A stretch of DNA of 64,000 bases from JAJRVM01 sp041752115. Lineage in GTDB: Bacteria; Planctomycetota; Planctomycetia; Pirellulales; Pirellulaceae. The notes beneath the pieces are model-generated. The model made no database searches, was not told the origin of the DNA, and was given only the letters and a program-made list of their open reading frames with translations. Made by a program: the position numbers and the translations under genes. Of the stretch, positions 14,439 through 23,127 are shown in pieces; the stretch's first letter is position 1; every line of letters begins with the position of its first letter. The DNA lies in the NCBI GenBank assembly GCA_041752115.1, contig JBGSHS010000375.1, positions 62,001-126,000 on the forward strand. The letters are read 5' to 3'.

Positions 14439-17042
14439 ATGGAAATCACAATACCCACACTATCCCTCGTCGTTCTCATTGGCCCCAGCGGGTCGGGGAA
14501 AAGTACGTTCGCACGCAAGCATTTTTTGCCAACGGAAGTGCTGTCGTCCGACTTCTGCCGGGGGTTGGTCAGCGATGACGAGAACGACCAGGCGGCGACC
14601 AACGACGCCTTTGAACTGCTGCACTACGTGGCCGCAAAGCGTCTGGCCCGTGGACGGTTGACCGTTGTTGATGCAACAAATGTCCAGCCTGAGGCCCGCA
14701 AGCCCTTGGTTCAGCTTGCTCGCACCTACCACTGCCTGCCGGTGGCCATCGTGCTGAATGTCTTGGAAACCGTGTGCCAGCAGCGTAATCGGGATCGAGA
14801 AGACCGCTCGTTTGGACAGCATGTCGTGCGGCAACAGCGATCCCAGCTTCGACGTTCTCTCAAGACTCTCAAGCGGGAAGGGTTTCGACACGTTTTCGTG
14901 ATGGAATCGGTCGAGGATATCGAAGCGGCGACCATCCAGAGAACTCCGCTGTGGAACGACAAGCGTGAGGAGCTCGGGCCGTTTGACATTATTGGCGACG
15001 TTCATGGCTGCTGTAATGAACTGGAAGAGTTGCTGGAGAAGTTGGGTTACCAGAGGATCACCACTGGCGAAAACGATTCGCTGTGGGGCGACGTTGCCTA
15101 TTCTCACCCGGAGGGCCGGAAGGTAGTGTTCCTCGGCGACCTGGTAGACCGTGGCCCCCGCATACTGGATGTCGTGAGGCTCGTTCGCAACATGGTCCAG
15201 CACGGAACAGGACTTTGTGTTCCCGGCAACCATGACATGAAGCTACTGCGAAAACTTCGGGGCAAGAACGTCCAGATCACTCACGGACTGGCGCAGTCGC
15301 TCACCGAGATTGAGTCTTTGCCAGAGACCCTACGTGAAGCGTTCTGCAAGCAGCTATCTCAGTTTCTCGACAGCCTTGTCAGTCATTACGTACTGGATGG
15401 AGGCAAGGTCGTCGTCGCTCATGCAGGCCTTAAGGAGGAGTTGCAGGGTCGAGGTTCTGGCAAGGTACGAGAATTCTGCCTGTACGGAGAAACGACCGGT
15501 GAGACTGACGAATTTGGCCTGCCGGTGCGTTACAACTGGGCAGCGGAATACCGGGGTCGGGCGCATGTCGTGTACGGCCACACTCCTGTTCCAGAACCGG
15601 AGTGGCTCAACCGTACGATCAACATCGATACCGGCTGCGTCTTTGGCGGCAAGCTGACAGCACTGCGATACCCGGAAAGGGAGTTTATCTCTGTACCGGC
15701 CAAGCAGACCTACTGCGAACCGGCCAGGCCGTTTCTTGCCGATGACCAGCAGGCCCCGTCGCTGTCTGCTCAACAGTTGCACGACGATATCCTCGACGCT
15801 GAAGATGTACTGGGCAAGCGGATTATCTCCACCCGACTGCAACGCAACGTCACCGTTCGAGAGGAAAATGCCGTCGCCGCTCTGGAAGTAATGAGCCGAT
15901 TTGCCGCCAACCCCAAATGGCTGATATATCTACCACCCACGATGTCGCCGTGTGAAACTTCCAATGAACCGGGCTTGCTGGAGCATCCTGCCGAGGCGTT
16001 GGGGTATTTTCGCAGCCAAGGTGTACCTCAGGTGGTGTGCGAAGAGAAGCACATGGGTTCGAGAGCCGTGGTGGTCATTTGTCGGGACAACGACGTTGCC
16101 CGAGGACGTTTTGGGATTGGCGAAACCGAAATTGGCATCATCTACACCCGCACCGGCAGACGTTTCTTCAACGACTCCGATTTGGAGGCTCAGTTCCTCG
16201 ACCGTTTGAGAACGGCGATGACGGCGTCCGGTTTCTGGGACGAGTTCAACACGTCGTGGGCCTGTCTCGACTGCGAATTGATGCCCTGGTCAGCAAAAGC
16301 ACAAGAGCTACTGCGCTCGCAGTACGCCGCAGTTGGTGCGGCAGGAAAGGTCTCTTTGCCGGAAGCGGTTGGGGCACTGGAGCGTACGTCACAACGCTTG
16401 AACGATGATAACAGCCGATTGATCGATGACGTGTTGAGGCGCTTTCGAGGGCGTCGTGAGGCTGTTGAGCAATTCGTCAGTGCCTATCGGCAATACTGCT
16501 GGCCGGTCGATTCCCTCAGTGGACTGAAACTGGCTCCCTTCCATTTGCTGGCCACCGAGGGCAAGGTCCACATTGACCAGAACCATATCTGGCATATGGA
16601 GACGCTTGCCAACATCTGTCGTGAAGACACGGATCTGCTCTTGGCGACTGAATTCAAAGTGATCGATTTAACCGATTCCGCAAGCTGCGAAGACGCCGTC
16701 ACATGGTGGATGAGCCTCACCGGTCGTGGCGGCGAAGGTATGGTGGTGAAACCGGCTCAGTGGATATTGCGTGGAAAGAAGGGTCTCGTGCAGCCTGCGG
16801 TCAAATGCCGTGGGAAGGAGTACCTGCGGATCATCTACGGCCCGGATTACGACTCCGAGGCGAACTTGCCTCGACTGCTTAGCCGTAGTCTGGCCCGGAA
16901 GCGATCACTCGCTGTCCGAGAATTTGCACTCGGGATTGAAGCGCTGGAACGATTCGTCGGCAAAGAGCCACTACGGCGTGTCCATGAATGTGTCTTCGGC
17001 GTTCTGGCTCTGGAAAGTGAACCTGTCGATCCGAGACTCTAG
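14439..17042 (+). CDS. pnkp: Polynucleotide kinase-phosphatase-ligase Pnkp
   Basis: The 867-residue protein has the three modules of bacterial Pnkp. The 5'-OH kinase has P-loop GPSGSGKST at residues 15-23. The metallophosphoesterase has DIIGDVHG near 182, FLGDLVDRGP near 233, GNHD near 262 and VVAHAGL near 328; it removes 2',3'-cyclic phosphate or 3'-phosphate. The ligase/adenylyltransferase domain has its nucleotidyl lysine in EKHMGSRAVV near 537. All key residues seen are intact. With Hen1 it forms the complex that heals and seals tRNA broken by ribotoxins. It is the last gene of the operon. Confidence 0.95.
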   Translation: MEITIPTLSLVVLIGPSGSGKSTFARKHFLPTEVLSSDFCRGLVSDDENDQAATNDAFELLHYVAAKRLARGRLTVVDATNVQPEARKPLVQLARTYHCLPVAIVLNVLETVCQQRNRDREDRSFGQHVVRQQRSQLRRSLKTLKREGFRHVFVMESVEDIEAATIQRTPLWNDKREELGPFDIIGDVHGCCNELEELLEKLGYQRITTGENDSLWGDVAYSHPEGRKVVFLGDLVDRGPRILDVVRLVRNMVQHGTGLCVPGNHDMKLLRKLRGKNVQITHGLAQSLTEIESLPETLREAFCKQLSQFLDSLVSHYVLDGGKVVVAHAGLKEELQGRGSGKVREFCLYGETTGETDEFGLPVRYNWAAEYRGRAHVVYGHTPVPEPEWLNRTINIDTGCVFGGKLTALRYPEREFISVPAKQTYCEPARPFLADDQQAPSLSAQQLHDDILDAEDVLGKRIISTRLQRNVTVREENAVAALEVMSRFAANPKWLIYLPPTMSPCETSNEPGLLEHPAEALGYFRSQGVPQVVCEEKHMGSRAVVVICRDNDVARGRFGIGETEIGIIYTRTGRRFFNDSDLEAQFLDRLRTAMTASGFWDEFNTSWACLDCELMPWSAKAQELLRSQYAAVGAAGKVSLPEAVGALERTSQRLNDDNSRLIDDVLRRFRGRREAVEQFVSAYRQYCWPVDSLSGLKLAPFHLLATEGKVHIDQNHIWHMETLANICREDTDLLLATEFKVIDLTDSASCEDAVTWWMSLTGRGGEGMVVKPAQWILRGKKGLVQPAVKCRGKEYLRIIYGPDYDSEANLPRLLSRSLARKRSLAVREFALGIEALERFVGKEPLRRVHECVFGVLALESEPVDPRL

Positions 17043-17140
17043 TTGACAAACGTGACTTTGGACCTAAATCCCGAGCCACATACTCAACAGACTCACTGCT
17101 GAACGACATCCGGGTATTTGAAGATGCCGATGGAGAATCG

Positions 17141-17317
17141 ATGAAGGCATCCGCAAAACGACACCGCTACGGTCCCATGGGTCAAATGACCGCAACACTC
17201 TTGGGTGCGATCATCTGGGGAGCGTTGTTCGGAATCCTTGGTGGTATGACACAACAGCCGATCAAAGGAGCTGTGGCTGGTGCCGCAATTGGCGCAATTG
17301 TTGGATTCGGCTTCGGT
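17141..17317 (+). pseudogene. Glycine-zipper membrane protein, 3' end lost
   Basis: The frame from ATG 17141 encodes a basic N-terminus and two Gly/Ala-rich hydrophobic segments (ATLLGAIIWGALFGILGG and GAVAGAAIGAIVGFGFG) like small glycine-zipper membrane proteins. After about residue 60 the frame runs to 17587 in sequence that is coding in another frame (aldo/keto reductase fragment). The membrane protein therefore lost its own end in a recombination and, if made, carries an out-of-frame tail. Confidence 0.55.
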
Positions 17318-17702
17318 CTTGCTGCCTTTGAACTTCTCATCATGGATCAAAGGCAAGTTCGGTCCCTCGATCTTCAAGCGGGCGCAGAAGACAGGGATGG
17401 GCATTCTCGCACTGAAGGCCATGGCGCAGCAGCGTTGGTGCAGGCACTCCAAGAAGACCAGACAGAAATGGAACAAGGCGTGGTACGAACCGTTCGACGA
17501 GATCGACACGGCGGCGTTGGGCCTGCGGTTCACGCTGCACCTGCCGGTGACGGCGCTGACTCCACCGGGCCATTGGGAACTGTTTAAGATGGCGTTGGAC
17601 CTGGCCCAAGCGGGAGCATTGGTGCCGCTGAACGACGAGGAGCAGAAGCTCATCAAGCGGATGGCGGGAAAGTCTGAGCCGCTTTTCCCCCTGCACGAGT
17701 AA
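17318..17702 (+). pseudogene. Aldo/keto reductase, C-terminal fragment
   Basis: In the third frame, about 125 residues match the C-terminal part of planctomycete-type aldo/keto reductases: LLPLNFSSWIKGKFGP, GMGILALKAMAQQRW, then ALGLRFTLHLPVTALTPPG. The NADPH barrel core with the catalytic Tyr/Lys is missing, and no start codon with a binding site is present. It is inactive debris joined to the end of a membrane-protein gene. Confidence 0.8.
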
Positions 17703-17961
17703 CGGAAATGGAAAACAGACAGCGGGTGCGCCGATGTGGTTCGTCCGCAAGACAGGACAGGAAAGGTCTTCTGTGCCAAATGCCATGCGACTGGTCGGCT
17801 GCCGGTGGCAGCAGGGTTGAGCTATGGCAGCAGAGTCACATGCGGCATAGTTGACGTGGGGCACACAACAGCGATATTGAGTGAAATGCTACGTGCCGTC
17901 GCATATGGTCGTCCGGCGCTGATCTGTTTCACCGTAACATCTCGAACTTGTCAGGTGTACC

Positions 17962-19245
17962 ATGAACAAGCGTTACAGCCTTGTAATTGTCGTGTTGATT
18001 GCCGTTTGGGCTGCCACTTCGTTAGCGGATGAACCTCCGTACATCACGACCAAGACTCCCATCACCTTGCTCAGTGCCAATGACGGTGAGTCCGATGTGA
18101 TGTGGCGAAAGACACCTGAAGGGCTCATTGACTACGAGGTGAAGACCGAGGACTCCTTCACCGTAATTCGGCTGGGACCAGACCATCCACCGATCTGCAA
18201 GACGGTCTACGGCACCGTCCCATGCACAATCCTCGGGACTCCCACCATGGCAATGTCAGCAGATGGGCGTTACGGATTGATCACGAATCATGGAACTCGC
18301 CTAGAAGCGGGGATACCGATTACTTACCGCAACAGCAAGCCGCTGACGAACGAGGATATTAGTGAAGCGGACTTGACGAAACAGAAATTGGCTCCTCAAC
18401 GATCTGATATGATTTCGTTGATCGACCTGTCCACGCCAGATTTCAAGGTCGTTGACCGAATGCTCTTAGATGATCATCCCGTACATGTGCTCGCCCATCC
18501 AGATAAGGACAATTTTGTAGTAGGTGCTTTCAAACACTTCTATGTGGTCAAGATCGAGAACGGAAAGCTGGTCGAGGTCGGATGTAGCGTACATGGAAGG
18601 GGCGGGCCTTGCTTTTGGATTACTCCCGCAGGAGATCGTTTGCTCGCCACTCAGGGTGATTGGGACGATGTGGACCGACCTGCCGCCATTCACTTTTACT
18701 CGCTCAGTCCGAATGCTGTGACTCATCTAAGTGAAGCGATGGTACTGGAGGGAACAGATACGCAGTTGACTCCTGAATCGTACATTCTGCGAGTCAGCTT
18801 GGATGGAAGAATGGCGTTGGTGTGCCAGAGATCAACGGGGGATGCGGGAAACCTCTGTGATGTTCTGGTCGTCGATCTTACGAGGACTCCGCCCGCCATA
18901 AACAGCGTGATCAAGCAGGTGGGAGACGGCGTAGAGAGCTTTGCATTCCACCCCAACGGGAAGATGGCCGTGGTCACCTGCCTGTCCAAGTTCAACAACA
19001 GTATTGCTGTGCTCGACATTCAGTCGAGTCCACCACGGGTGCTCTACTATCTCGACACGGGCGGATGTGCCCAAGGAATCGAGTTTACGCCTGAAGGTGA
19101 CAAACTGTTTGTCGGATCGACAGTTGCGAACCGCATCGAAGTGTTTGATGTGGTCGGCGACTTCACTCTGCGTAAAGATCCTCGATTCCTGAAAACCGGC
19201 CATGGCCATTGCAGCCTGACAATCGGGAAGACGTGGCAGGAATAG
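17962..19245 (+). CDS. Secreted beta-propeller (lactonase/YVTN-like)
   Basis: The 427-residue protein has a signal peptide (SLVIVVLIAVWAATSLAD) and WD/YVTN-like blades of about 45-50 residues: GVESFAFHPNGKMAVVTC, FNNSIAVLDI, and CAQGIEFTPEGDKLFVGS. Such propellers occur in 6-phosphogluconolactonase-like and surface proteins. I see no catalytic set that would fix an enzyme activity. The 258 bases before it (17703-17961) look empty. A small secreted gene follows 60 bases on. Confidence 0.75.
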   Translation: MNKRYSLVIVVLIAVWAATSLADEPPYITTKTPITLLSANDGESDVMWRKTPEGLIDYEVKTEDSFTVIRLGPDHPPICKTVYGTVPCTILGTPTMAMSADGRYGLITNHGTRLEAGIPITYRNSKPLTNEDISEADLTKQKLAPQRSDMISLIDLSTPDFKVVDRMLLDDHPVHVLAHPDKDNFVVGAFKHFYVVKIENGKLVEVGCSVHGRGGPCFWITPAGDRLLATQGDWDDVDRPAAIHFYSLSPNAVTHLSEAMVLEGTDTQLTPESYILRVSLDGRMALVCQRSTGDAGNLCDVLVVDLTRTPPAINSVIKQVGDGVESFAFHPNGKMAVVTCLSKFNNSIAVLDIQSSPPRVLYYLDTGGCAQGIEFTPEGDKLFVGSTVANRIEVFDVVGDFTLRKDPRFLKTGHGHCSLTIGKTWQE

Positions 19246-19305
19246 GCGTCCCAGTTGAGGAGTCCTTGACCACGGACGATCACTACGGCCGAAAGGAGAT
19301 TTGCC

Positions 19306-19602
19306 ATGAAACGGCTTCTCCTCGCCTCGCTACTGATCGCCTCCGTCACCTCACTTGTTTGGTGCCAAGAGCCGATCCGGGAACGGATTGAGTGGGCCGA
19401 CATCTGGGTCACCGATGCGGACAAAGACGATTTACCACGGGTGCTGCTCATCGGCGAGGGGGACACGATCACGGCGAAGGCGGATCTAGTCAAGAAGAGC
19501 CCAACCGAGTTTGTCTACGAGGCTGCAATGGACAACGGCGATTCGGTTCGAGTCGTCTTTCACAAGGTGAAGACGGAACGAAAGAAGAAAGCCAAGGAAT
19601 AG
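19306..19602 (+). CDS. Chimeric small secreted protein (SGNH hydrolase N-terminus)
   Basis: The 98-residue product starts with a signal peptide (LLLASLLIASVTSLVWC) behind AAAGGAG. Residues ~28-50 (RIEWADIWVTDADKDDLPRV, then LLIG) read like the start of a planctomycete SGNH/GDSL hydrolase, where GDSIT should follow. Instead the sequence turns to EGDTITAKADLVKKSPTEF and ends in a Lys-rich tail, so the catalytic domain is absent. It looks like an in-frame join of two gene fragments. It could still be translated and exported, but no SGNH activity is possible. Confidence 0.6.
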   Translation: MKRLLLASLLIASVTSLVWCQEPIRERIEWADIWVTDADKDDLPRVLLIGEGDTITAKADLVKKSPTEFVYEAAMDNGDSVRVVFHKVKTERKKKAKE

Positions 19603-19607
19603 ACAGC

Positions 19608-20735
19608 TTACGGGCTGTCCGCAGCCAAGATCTGGCCAAGTTGCCGTAGCTGCTCAACGTCCTCAGGCCGCATTCGACCGGTGTGGTCCGGCGCTGTCGC
19701 CAGAAGCACATTGGCTGCACCCCGGTCGTAGCCCAGCTTGATTTGCTTGGCGAGCGCCTCGGCTGGAAAAGGGCGACTGGGAATGAAGTCCTTGCCTTCG
19801 CCATACGTGAACCAGCAGGACGGGCCGATGGGGTCGTATTTGTATCCACCTTCCCGGCTCTGTGACACCAGGCTGTACTCGAATGGCAGATAGTAGGTCT
19901 TGGCATCGACCGTGCGGAGCGGATCGTGGCCGGTGGCCGGGGGCGGGACCAGTTCCCCGTTGACCGCATCGGTCGGGAAGTAGTTGATCTTGGTACCGTC
20001 CTGAACGTGCTGGTTGAAGATAACGACGGCGTTGGGCTGGAGGCTCTTCAGGGCATCGTAGATCTCCTGCGTGCTCAGGTCTGGCGGTGCCCAGTTCATC
20101 ATGTCCATCCAGAAATAGGGGATCTCGCCGTACTGGGTCGCCAGTTCGTAGAGTTGGGCTAGGATCACGGCCCTGGCGTTGGGGTCGGGTTTCCACTCTC
20201 CACCCCAGAGACTGTAATAGAATGCCGGGACGATTCCCTGCTTCCGGCATTCGTCCACGAATTCCCGGCAGACATCCGTGGTATTGCCGCTGCTGGCCAC
20301 GTCGAAGTCGCTTGTGGGGCTGTCCCACAGCAGGAACCCGGATGTGTGCCTCACCGTGAGGACGGCGTATTTCATCCCGGCCTGCTTGAAGGCCGCAATC
20401 CACCCGGCGACATCAAGTTGCTGCGGATTGTAGGTCTTGGGATCGGTGGCCTGGCAGATCTCGATGCCGCTGAACTGATTTGAGTTGAAGCAGACAAACG
20501 CTCCGAGCCGGTAGGACTCCCATTTCTTGATCAGGTCCGTCCTCTCCGTCGCTGGCGAGTGCCGTTTGGAGAAGTCGATAAGGTAGACCGATTCTGATCC
20601 GTCCGTGGCCGAGATCCGCAGTGTTGACGTAGTGCCTTCTCGGACTTCAGTGACAACCGGCTCGGCCAACGCTTGGCTGCCAGCCAACAATACCACCGCA
20701 ATCAGCAAGAGAGACCGGCAACTTCGTTGCACCAT
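19608..20735 (-). CDS. Secreted GH29-like alpha-L-fucosidase
   Basis: The 375-residue protein has a signal peptide (LLLIAVVLLAGSQALA) and a (beta/alpha)8 GH29 core. Marks are LGAFVCFNSNQFSG, KYAVLTVRHTSGFLLWDS, DVCREFVDECRKQGI, and the nucleophile aspartate in FWMDMMNW. GH29 enzymes hydrolyse terminal alpha-L-fucose from glycans with retention. The C-terminal beta-sandwich of longer family members is missing, which is common in short forms. It runs convergent to the small chimeric gene at 19306. The 178 bases before it (20736-20913) look empty. Confidence 0.8.
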   Translation of the reverse strand: MVQRSCRSLLLIAVVLLAGSQALAEPVVTEVREGTTSTLRISATDGSESVYLIDFSKRHSPATERTDLIKKWESYRLGAFVCFNSNQFSGIEICQATDPKTYNPQQLDVAGWIAAFKQAGMKYAVLTVRHTSGFLLWDSPTSDFDVASSGNTTDVCREFVDECRKQGIVPAFYYSLWGGEWKPDPNARAVILAQLYELATQYGEIPYFWMDMMNWAPPDLSTQEIYDALKSLQPNAVVIFNQHVQDGTKINYFPTDAVNGELVPPPATGHDPLRTVDAKTYYLPFEYSLVSQSREGGYKYDPIGPSCWFTYGEGKDFIPSRPFPAEALAKQIKLGYDRGAANVLLATAPDHTGRMRPEDVEQLRQLGQILAADSP

Positions 20736-20913
20736 TGTCTGAGTTCCTTGTTGGGCTTGATTTCAGTCACCATTGTACATCCTGCCTCTGTTGTTGACAG
20801 GATCAGGGGCGATTTTCGGCGTCTAACACGCCATCAAGCAACACTGTCCCCGCAGTTGTCGGTCAGAAGGTGTTGTCTCGTGGCGTAGTTGTCTTGATTT
20901 CGCTGGTTGTTGA

Positions 20914-22692
20914 TCAGGGAGGAGGTCTCACGTCAGGTTGTGCGCCCCTGATCGCCAAAATCATTGCATCCGTGTGATACAGGGTATTATGTACCTTGTT
21001 GTCGTTGACATTATCCGTAAGGGCAGTCGTAACCACCACGAGTTGTCTCGATCTCTTCAGCTTCCGACCCTCTGCTTTGCTGATGAACGTGGGAAAACAA
21101 GGTCCAGCTTCCCATTGCCAGGCTTTGCCCTGGTGGTGATGCCGATCAACAATCTTGATGACCCCCATACGATGCAACGTGTCTCGAACAACCTGAAAAT
21201 ATTTCTGGTTCCAGGGCGCACCATGCTTGACCAGTTTCCACAATGCTTTGAACCTGTTGGTGGGGACTGCCTTGTTGTCCAGTGGATCTTGGTTCAAACA
21301 AGCATCCGCAACAACCACAAACGTTTCGATAAACTTCGCTGGCACGTTGACTTCCACCATGGGAGCGGTCATCGACACCGGATCAAAACCTCGCAGTTCA
21401 ACGACATGGCCTGTCAACTGTGAGCCAAACCGAGCCCGGACCCAGCCTGTAAATTTGCCAAGACGCAGTTCCACAGCCTTGTGCTCACCGCCAGACAATT
21501 TCTGGGGGTCAAACGTCTGCTGCTTGAACTGAAGAATCTGGCCGACTCGTTTGGCCCTTTCGGTTTTATGATCTTCCCAGTCGCCCGAATAAAGCCTGTG
21601 TGACTTCAGCCAGGCAAGTGTCTCGTTGGTTGAGGGAAGTCGCCGGTGCTGCCGGTAGAATTCCCGCAGGAACGGCGGAATGTCCTTGTGATTGCGGACA
21701 AACGCATCGTCGGCCTCGGTAGCCGTTGCACTTGGGATTGACCGGACAGGCGTGTCGTCCGCTGGCTCGGGTTCGCTGGCATTCGAAGGTTTCGGCGGGA
21801 CGACTGGTGCCTTGCTGACGGACGTGGAGATCTTTTGTTTTGGCTGTCCATTTTTTTCCGGTGATTCCTTCTCCTGGGCCAACCGCAGTTCTTTAATTTC
21901 TCGGGTCTGTCGAATCCTCTCCTCGCTGGCCAGTGCTGCCAGTTTCTCGCCGATGAGATTCACTCGACGCACATTCGCAATGGGACAGGACTTGAATCTC
22001 TCCAGTTGGCCTGAATCCCAGTTGTCCGACTGGTCCCGCATCGCCGAGGCAGGCTTGGTGGCAAACGGCAACTTGGCCAGTCGGCCAGACTTCCTCTTGT
22101 GGGTGATGGTGCCCTTGACCTCGATGTCGCATAGAATCCCGAGGTGCAAAAACAACTTCCTCAGATTGGCCTGAAGCTCGTCGGCAATCCGGTTGAACTC
22201 GTGGATCGAGGAGTAGCGAACCTTGAGGTAGCCGTTTTGGCCACGCTTGGACGCCCGAAAGTAGCCGAACGGAAACAACGTTTCGAGGGTGGCTTTGGCA
22301 CGATATTGGTCCTGCTGCCAATCGTGGTGGGCGTCGATGTCGAGGTAGAGCAGCCCGAGCCCCCGCTTGCCCGAGGTGTAGTAGCTCAATTCCCCATCCG
22401 TCAGATGTTTCTGGACATGAAGCGGGCTGTAGATATTGCGCACAACATCCAGATAGACATTAAACTCCTCACCGTCCTCGTAGCGAAGGTTTTTTTCGCC
22501 CTGTTTATGGCGAGCATACAACTGCCAGGTTTCCTTGGGGATCGTGTGATAGACACCGCCGAAATACGATCCGCCGCAGTCGAAGACGTTGATGAAAGGG
22601 GCGAATGCCTCGAAGGTGTGCTGGGCCAGTTGACTGACGTGATTTTTCCGGTTTCTGTTCGGAGAATTGTTGGCTGCCGTACTACTATACAT
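20914..22692 (-). CDS. Large replication/primase-like protein of an integrated element
   Basis: This 592-residue protein is not firmly assigned. The N-terminal third contains GLLYLDIDAHHDWQQDQY, a hydrophobic strand with D-x-D like the metal-binding motif of archaeo-eukaryotic primases and replication proteins. A second basic region follows (RASKRGQNGYLKVRY). The middle (~residues 255-330) is a low-complexity Pro/Lys/Glu linker, and the C-terminal third is basic with a winged-helix flavour (WKLVKHGAPWNQKYFQVV). An excisionase-like HTH gene lies just upstream on the same strand, the usual neighbourhood of replication genes on integrative elements. The start region is a tandem duplication. Confidence 0.5.
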   Translation of the reverse strand: MYSSTAANNSPNRNRKNHVSQLAQHTFEAFAPFINVFDCGGSYFGGVYHTIPKETWQLYARHKQGEKNLRYEDGEEFNVYLDVVRNIYSPLHVQKHLTDGELSYYTSGKRGLGLLYLDIDAHHDWQQDQYRAKATLETLFPFGYFRASKRGQNGYLKVRYSSIHEFNRIADELQANLRKLFLHLGILCDIEVKGTITHKRKSGRLAKLPFATKPASAMRDQSDNWDSGQLERFKSCPIANVRRVNLIGEKLAALASEERIRQTREIKELRLAQEKESPEKNGQPKQKISTSVSKAPVVPPKPSNASEPEPADDTPVRSIPSATATEADDAFVRNHKDIPPFLREFYRQHRRLPSTNETLAWLKSHRLYSGDWEDHKTERAKRVGQILQFKQQTFDPQKLSGGEHKAVELRLGKFTGWVRARFGSQLTGHVVELRGFDPVSMTAPMVEVNVPAKFIETFVVVADACLNQDPLDNKAVPTNRFKALWKLVKHGAPWNQKYFQVVRDTLHRMGVIKIVDRHHHQGKAWQWEAGPCFPTFISKAEGRKLKRSRQLVVVTTALTDNVNDNKVHNTLYHTDAMILAIRGAQPDVRPPP

Positions 22693-22709
22693 TAGGTTCC
22701 TTTATACAT
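22692..22709 (-). promoter_or_regulatory. Five-codon leader and duplicated ribosome binding site
   Basis: On the minus strand AAAGGAACC(C/T)AATGTATA occurs twice in tandem, 17 bases apart. The first copy starts a tiny frame MYKGT whose TAA overlaps the ATG of the 592-residue gene (TAATG). The second copy supplies that gene's own binding site and start. This arrangement would couple or dampen its translation. Confidence 0.5.
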
Positions 22710-22777
22710 TGGGTTCCTTTTCCGACATGATCGTGCCGACCAGTCGGAAGAACGTTGTGTGGAAAGCACAATACGAG

Positions 22778-22808
22778 CCGCCCGTGACAACACATCACGG
22801 GCGGTTTT
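22778..22808 (+). terminator. Hairpin overlapping the end of the HTH gene
   Basis: CCGCCCGTGA (22778-22787) and TCACGGGCGG (22795-22804) form a perfect 10-base stem with a 7-base loop, followed on the plus strand by TTTT. No plus-strand gene precedes it. On the minus strand the same hairpin sits exactly at the stop codon of the HTH gene and may separate it from the downstream replication-like gene. Confidence 0.5.
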
Positions 22809-23013
22809 GCATTTCATCCCACTTCTCTTCGAGGATTTTCAGGTCATCGGAGGTGAAGTAAAGGCGATTGCCGAACCTGACCTGAGGTTGTGGCAGTCGG
22901 CCAGTCCTGATGTGGTAGTGCAGGTTTCCTATCGAAATGCCGATACTTCGGGCCGCCTCCGATACGTTGAACAAGTTCAACATCTTCCTCCGTTGTTCCG
23001 CCGTGAGCCACAT
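22795..23013 (-). CDS. Excisionase/MerR-type HTH DNA-binding protein
   Basis: The 72-residue protein has an HTH of the helix_turn_helix_17/excisionase type: FNVSEAARSIGISIGNLHYH, then RTGRLPQPQVRFGNRLYF and a short C-terminal helix. CAGGAGGACCAC just before the ATG is a strong binding site. Proteins of this shape bend DNA at attachment sites or repress nearby promoters. Its position 85 bases ahead of the replication-like gene suggests control of that gene or of element excision. Confidence 0.75.
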   Translation of the reverse strand: MWLTAEQRRKMLNLFNVSEAARSIGISIGNLHYHIRTGRLPQPQVRFGNRLYFTSDDLKILEEKWDEMQNRP

Positions 23014-23127
23014 GTGGTCCTCCTGTAACTTCCCGCCACAGTATAGTAGTGTCGCTCCTGCAATTTCTTTGGAGAAATGTTTGAAAATCTGAAAGTCCTT
23101 ACTCTGCTATTGGCAGAGGAAGATTCC

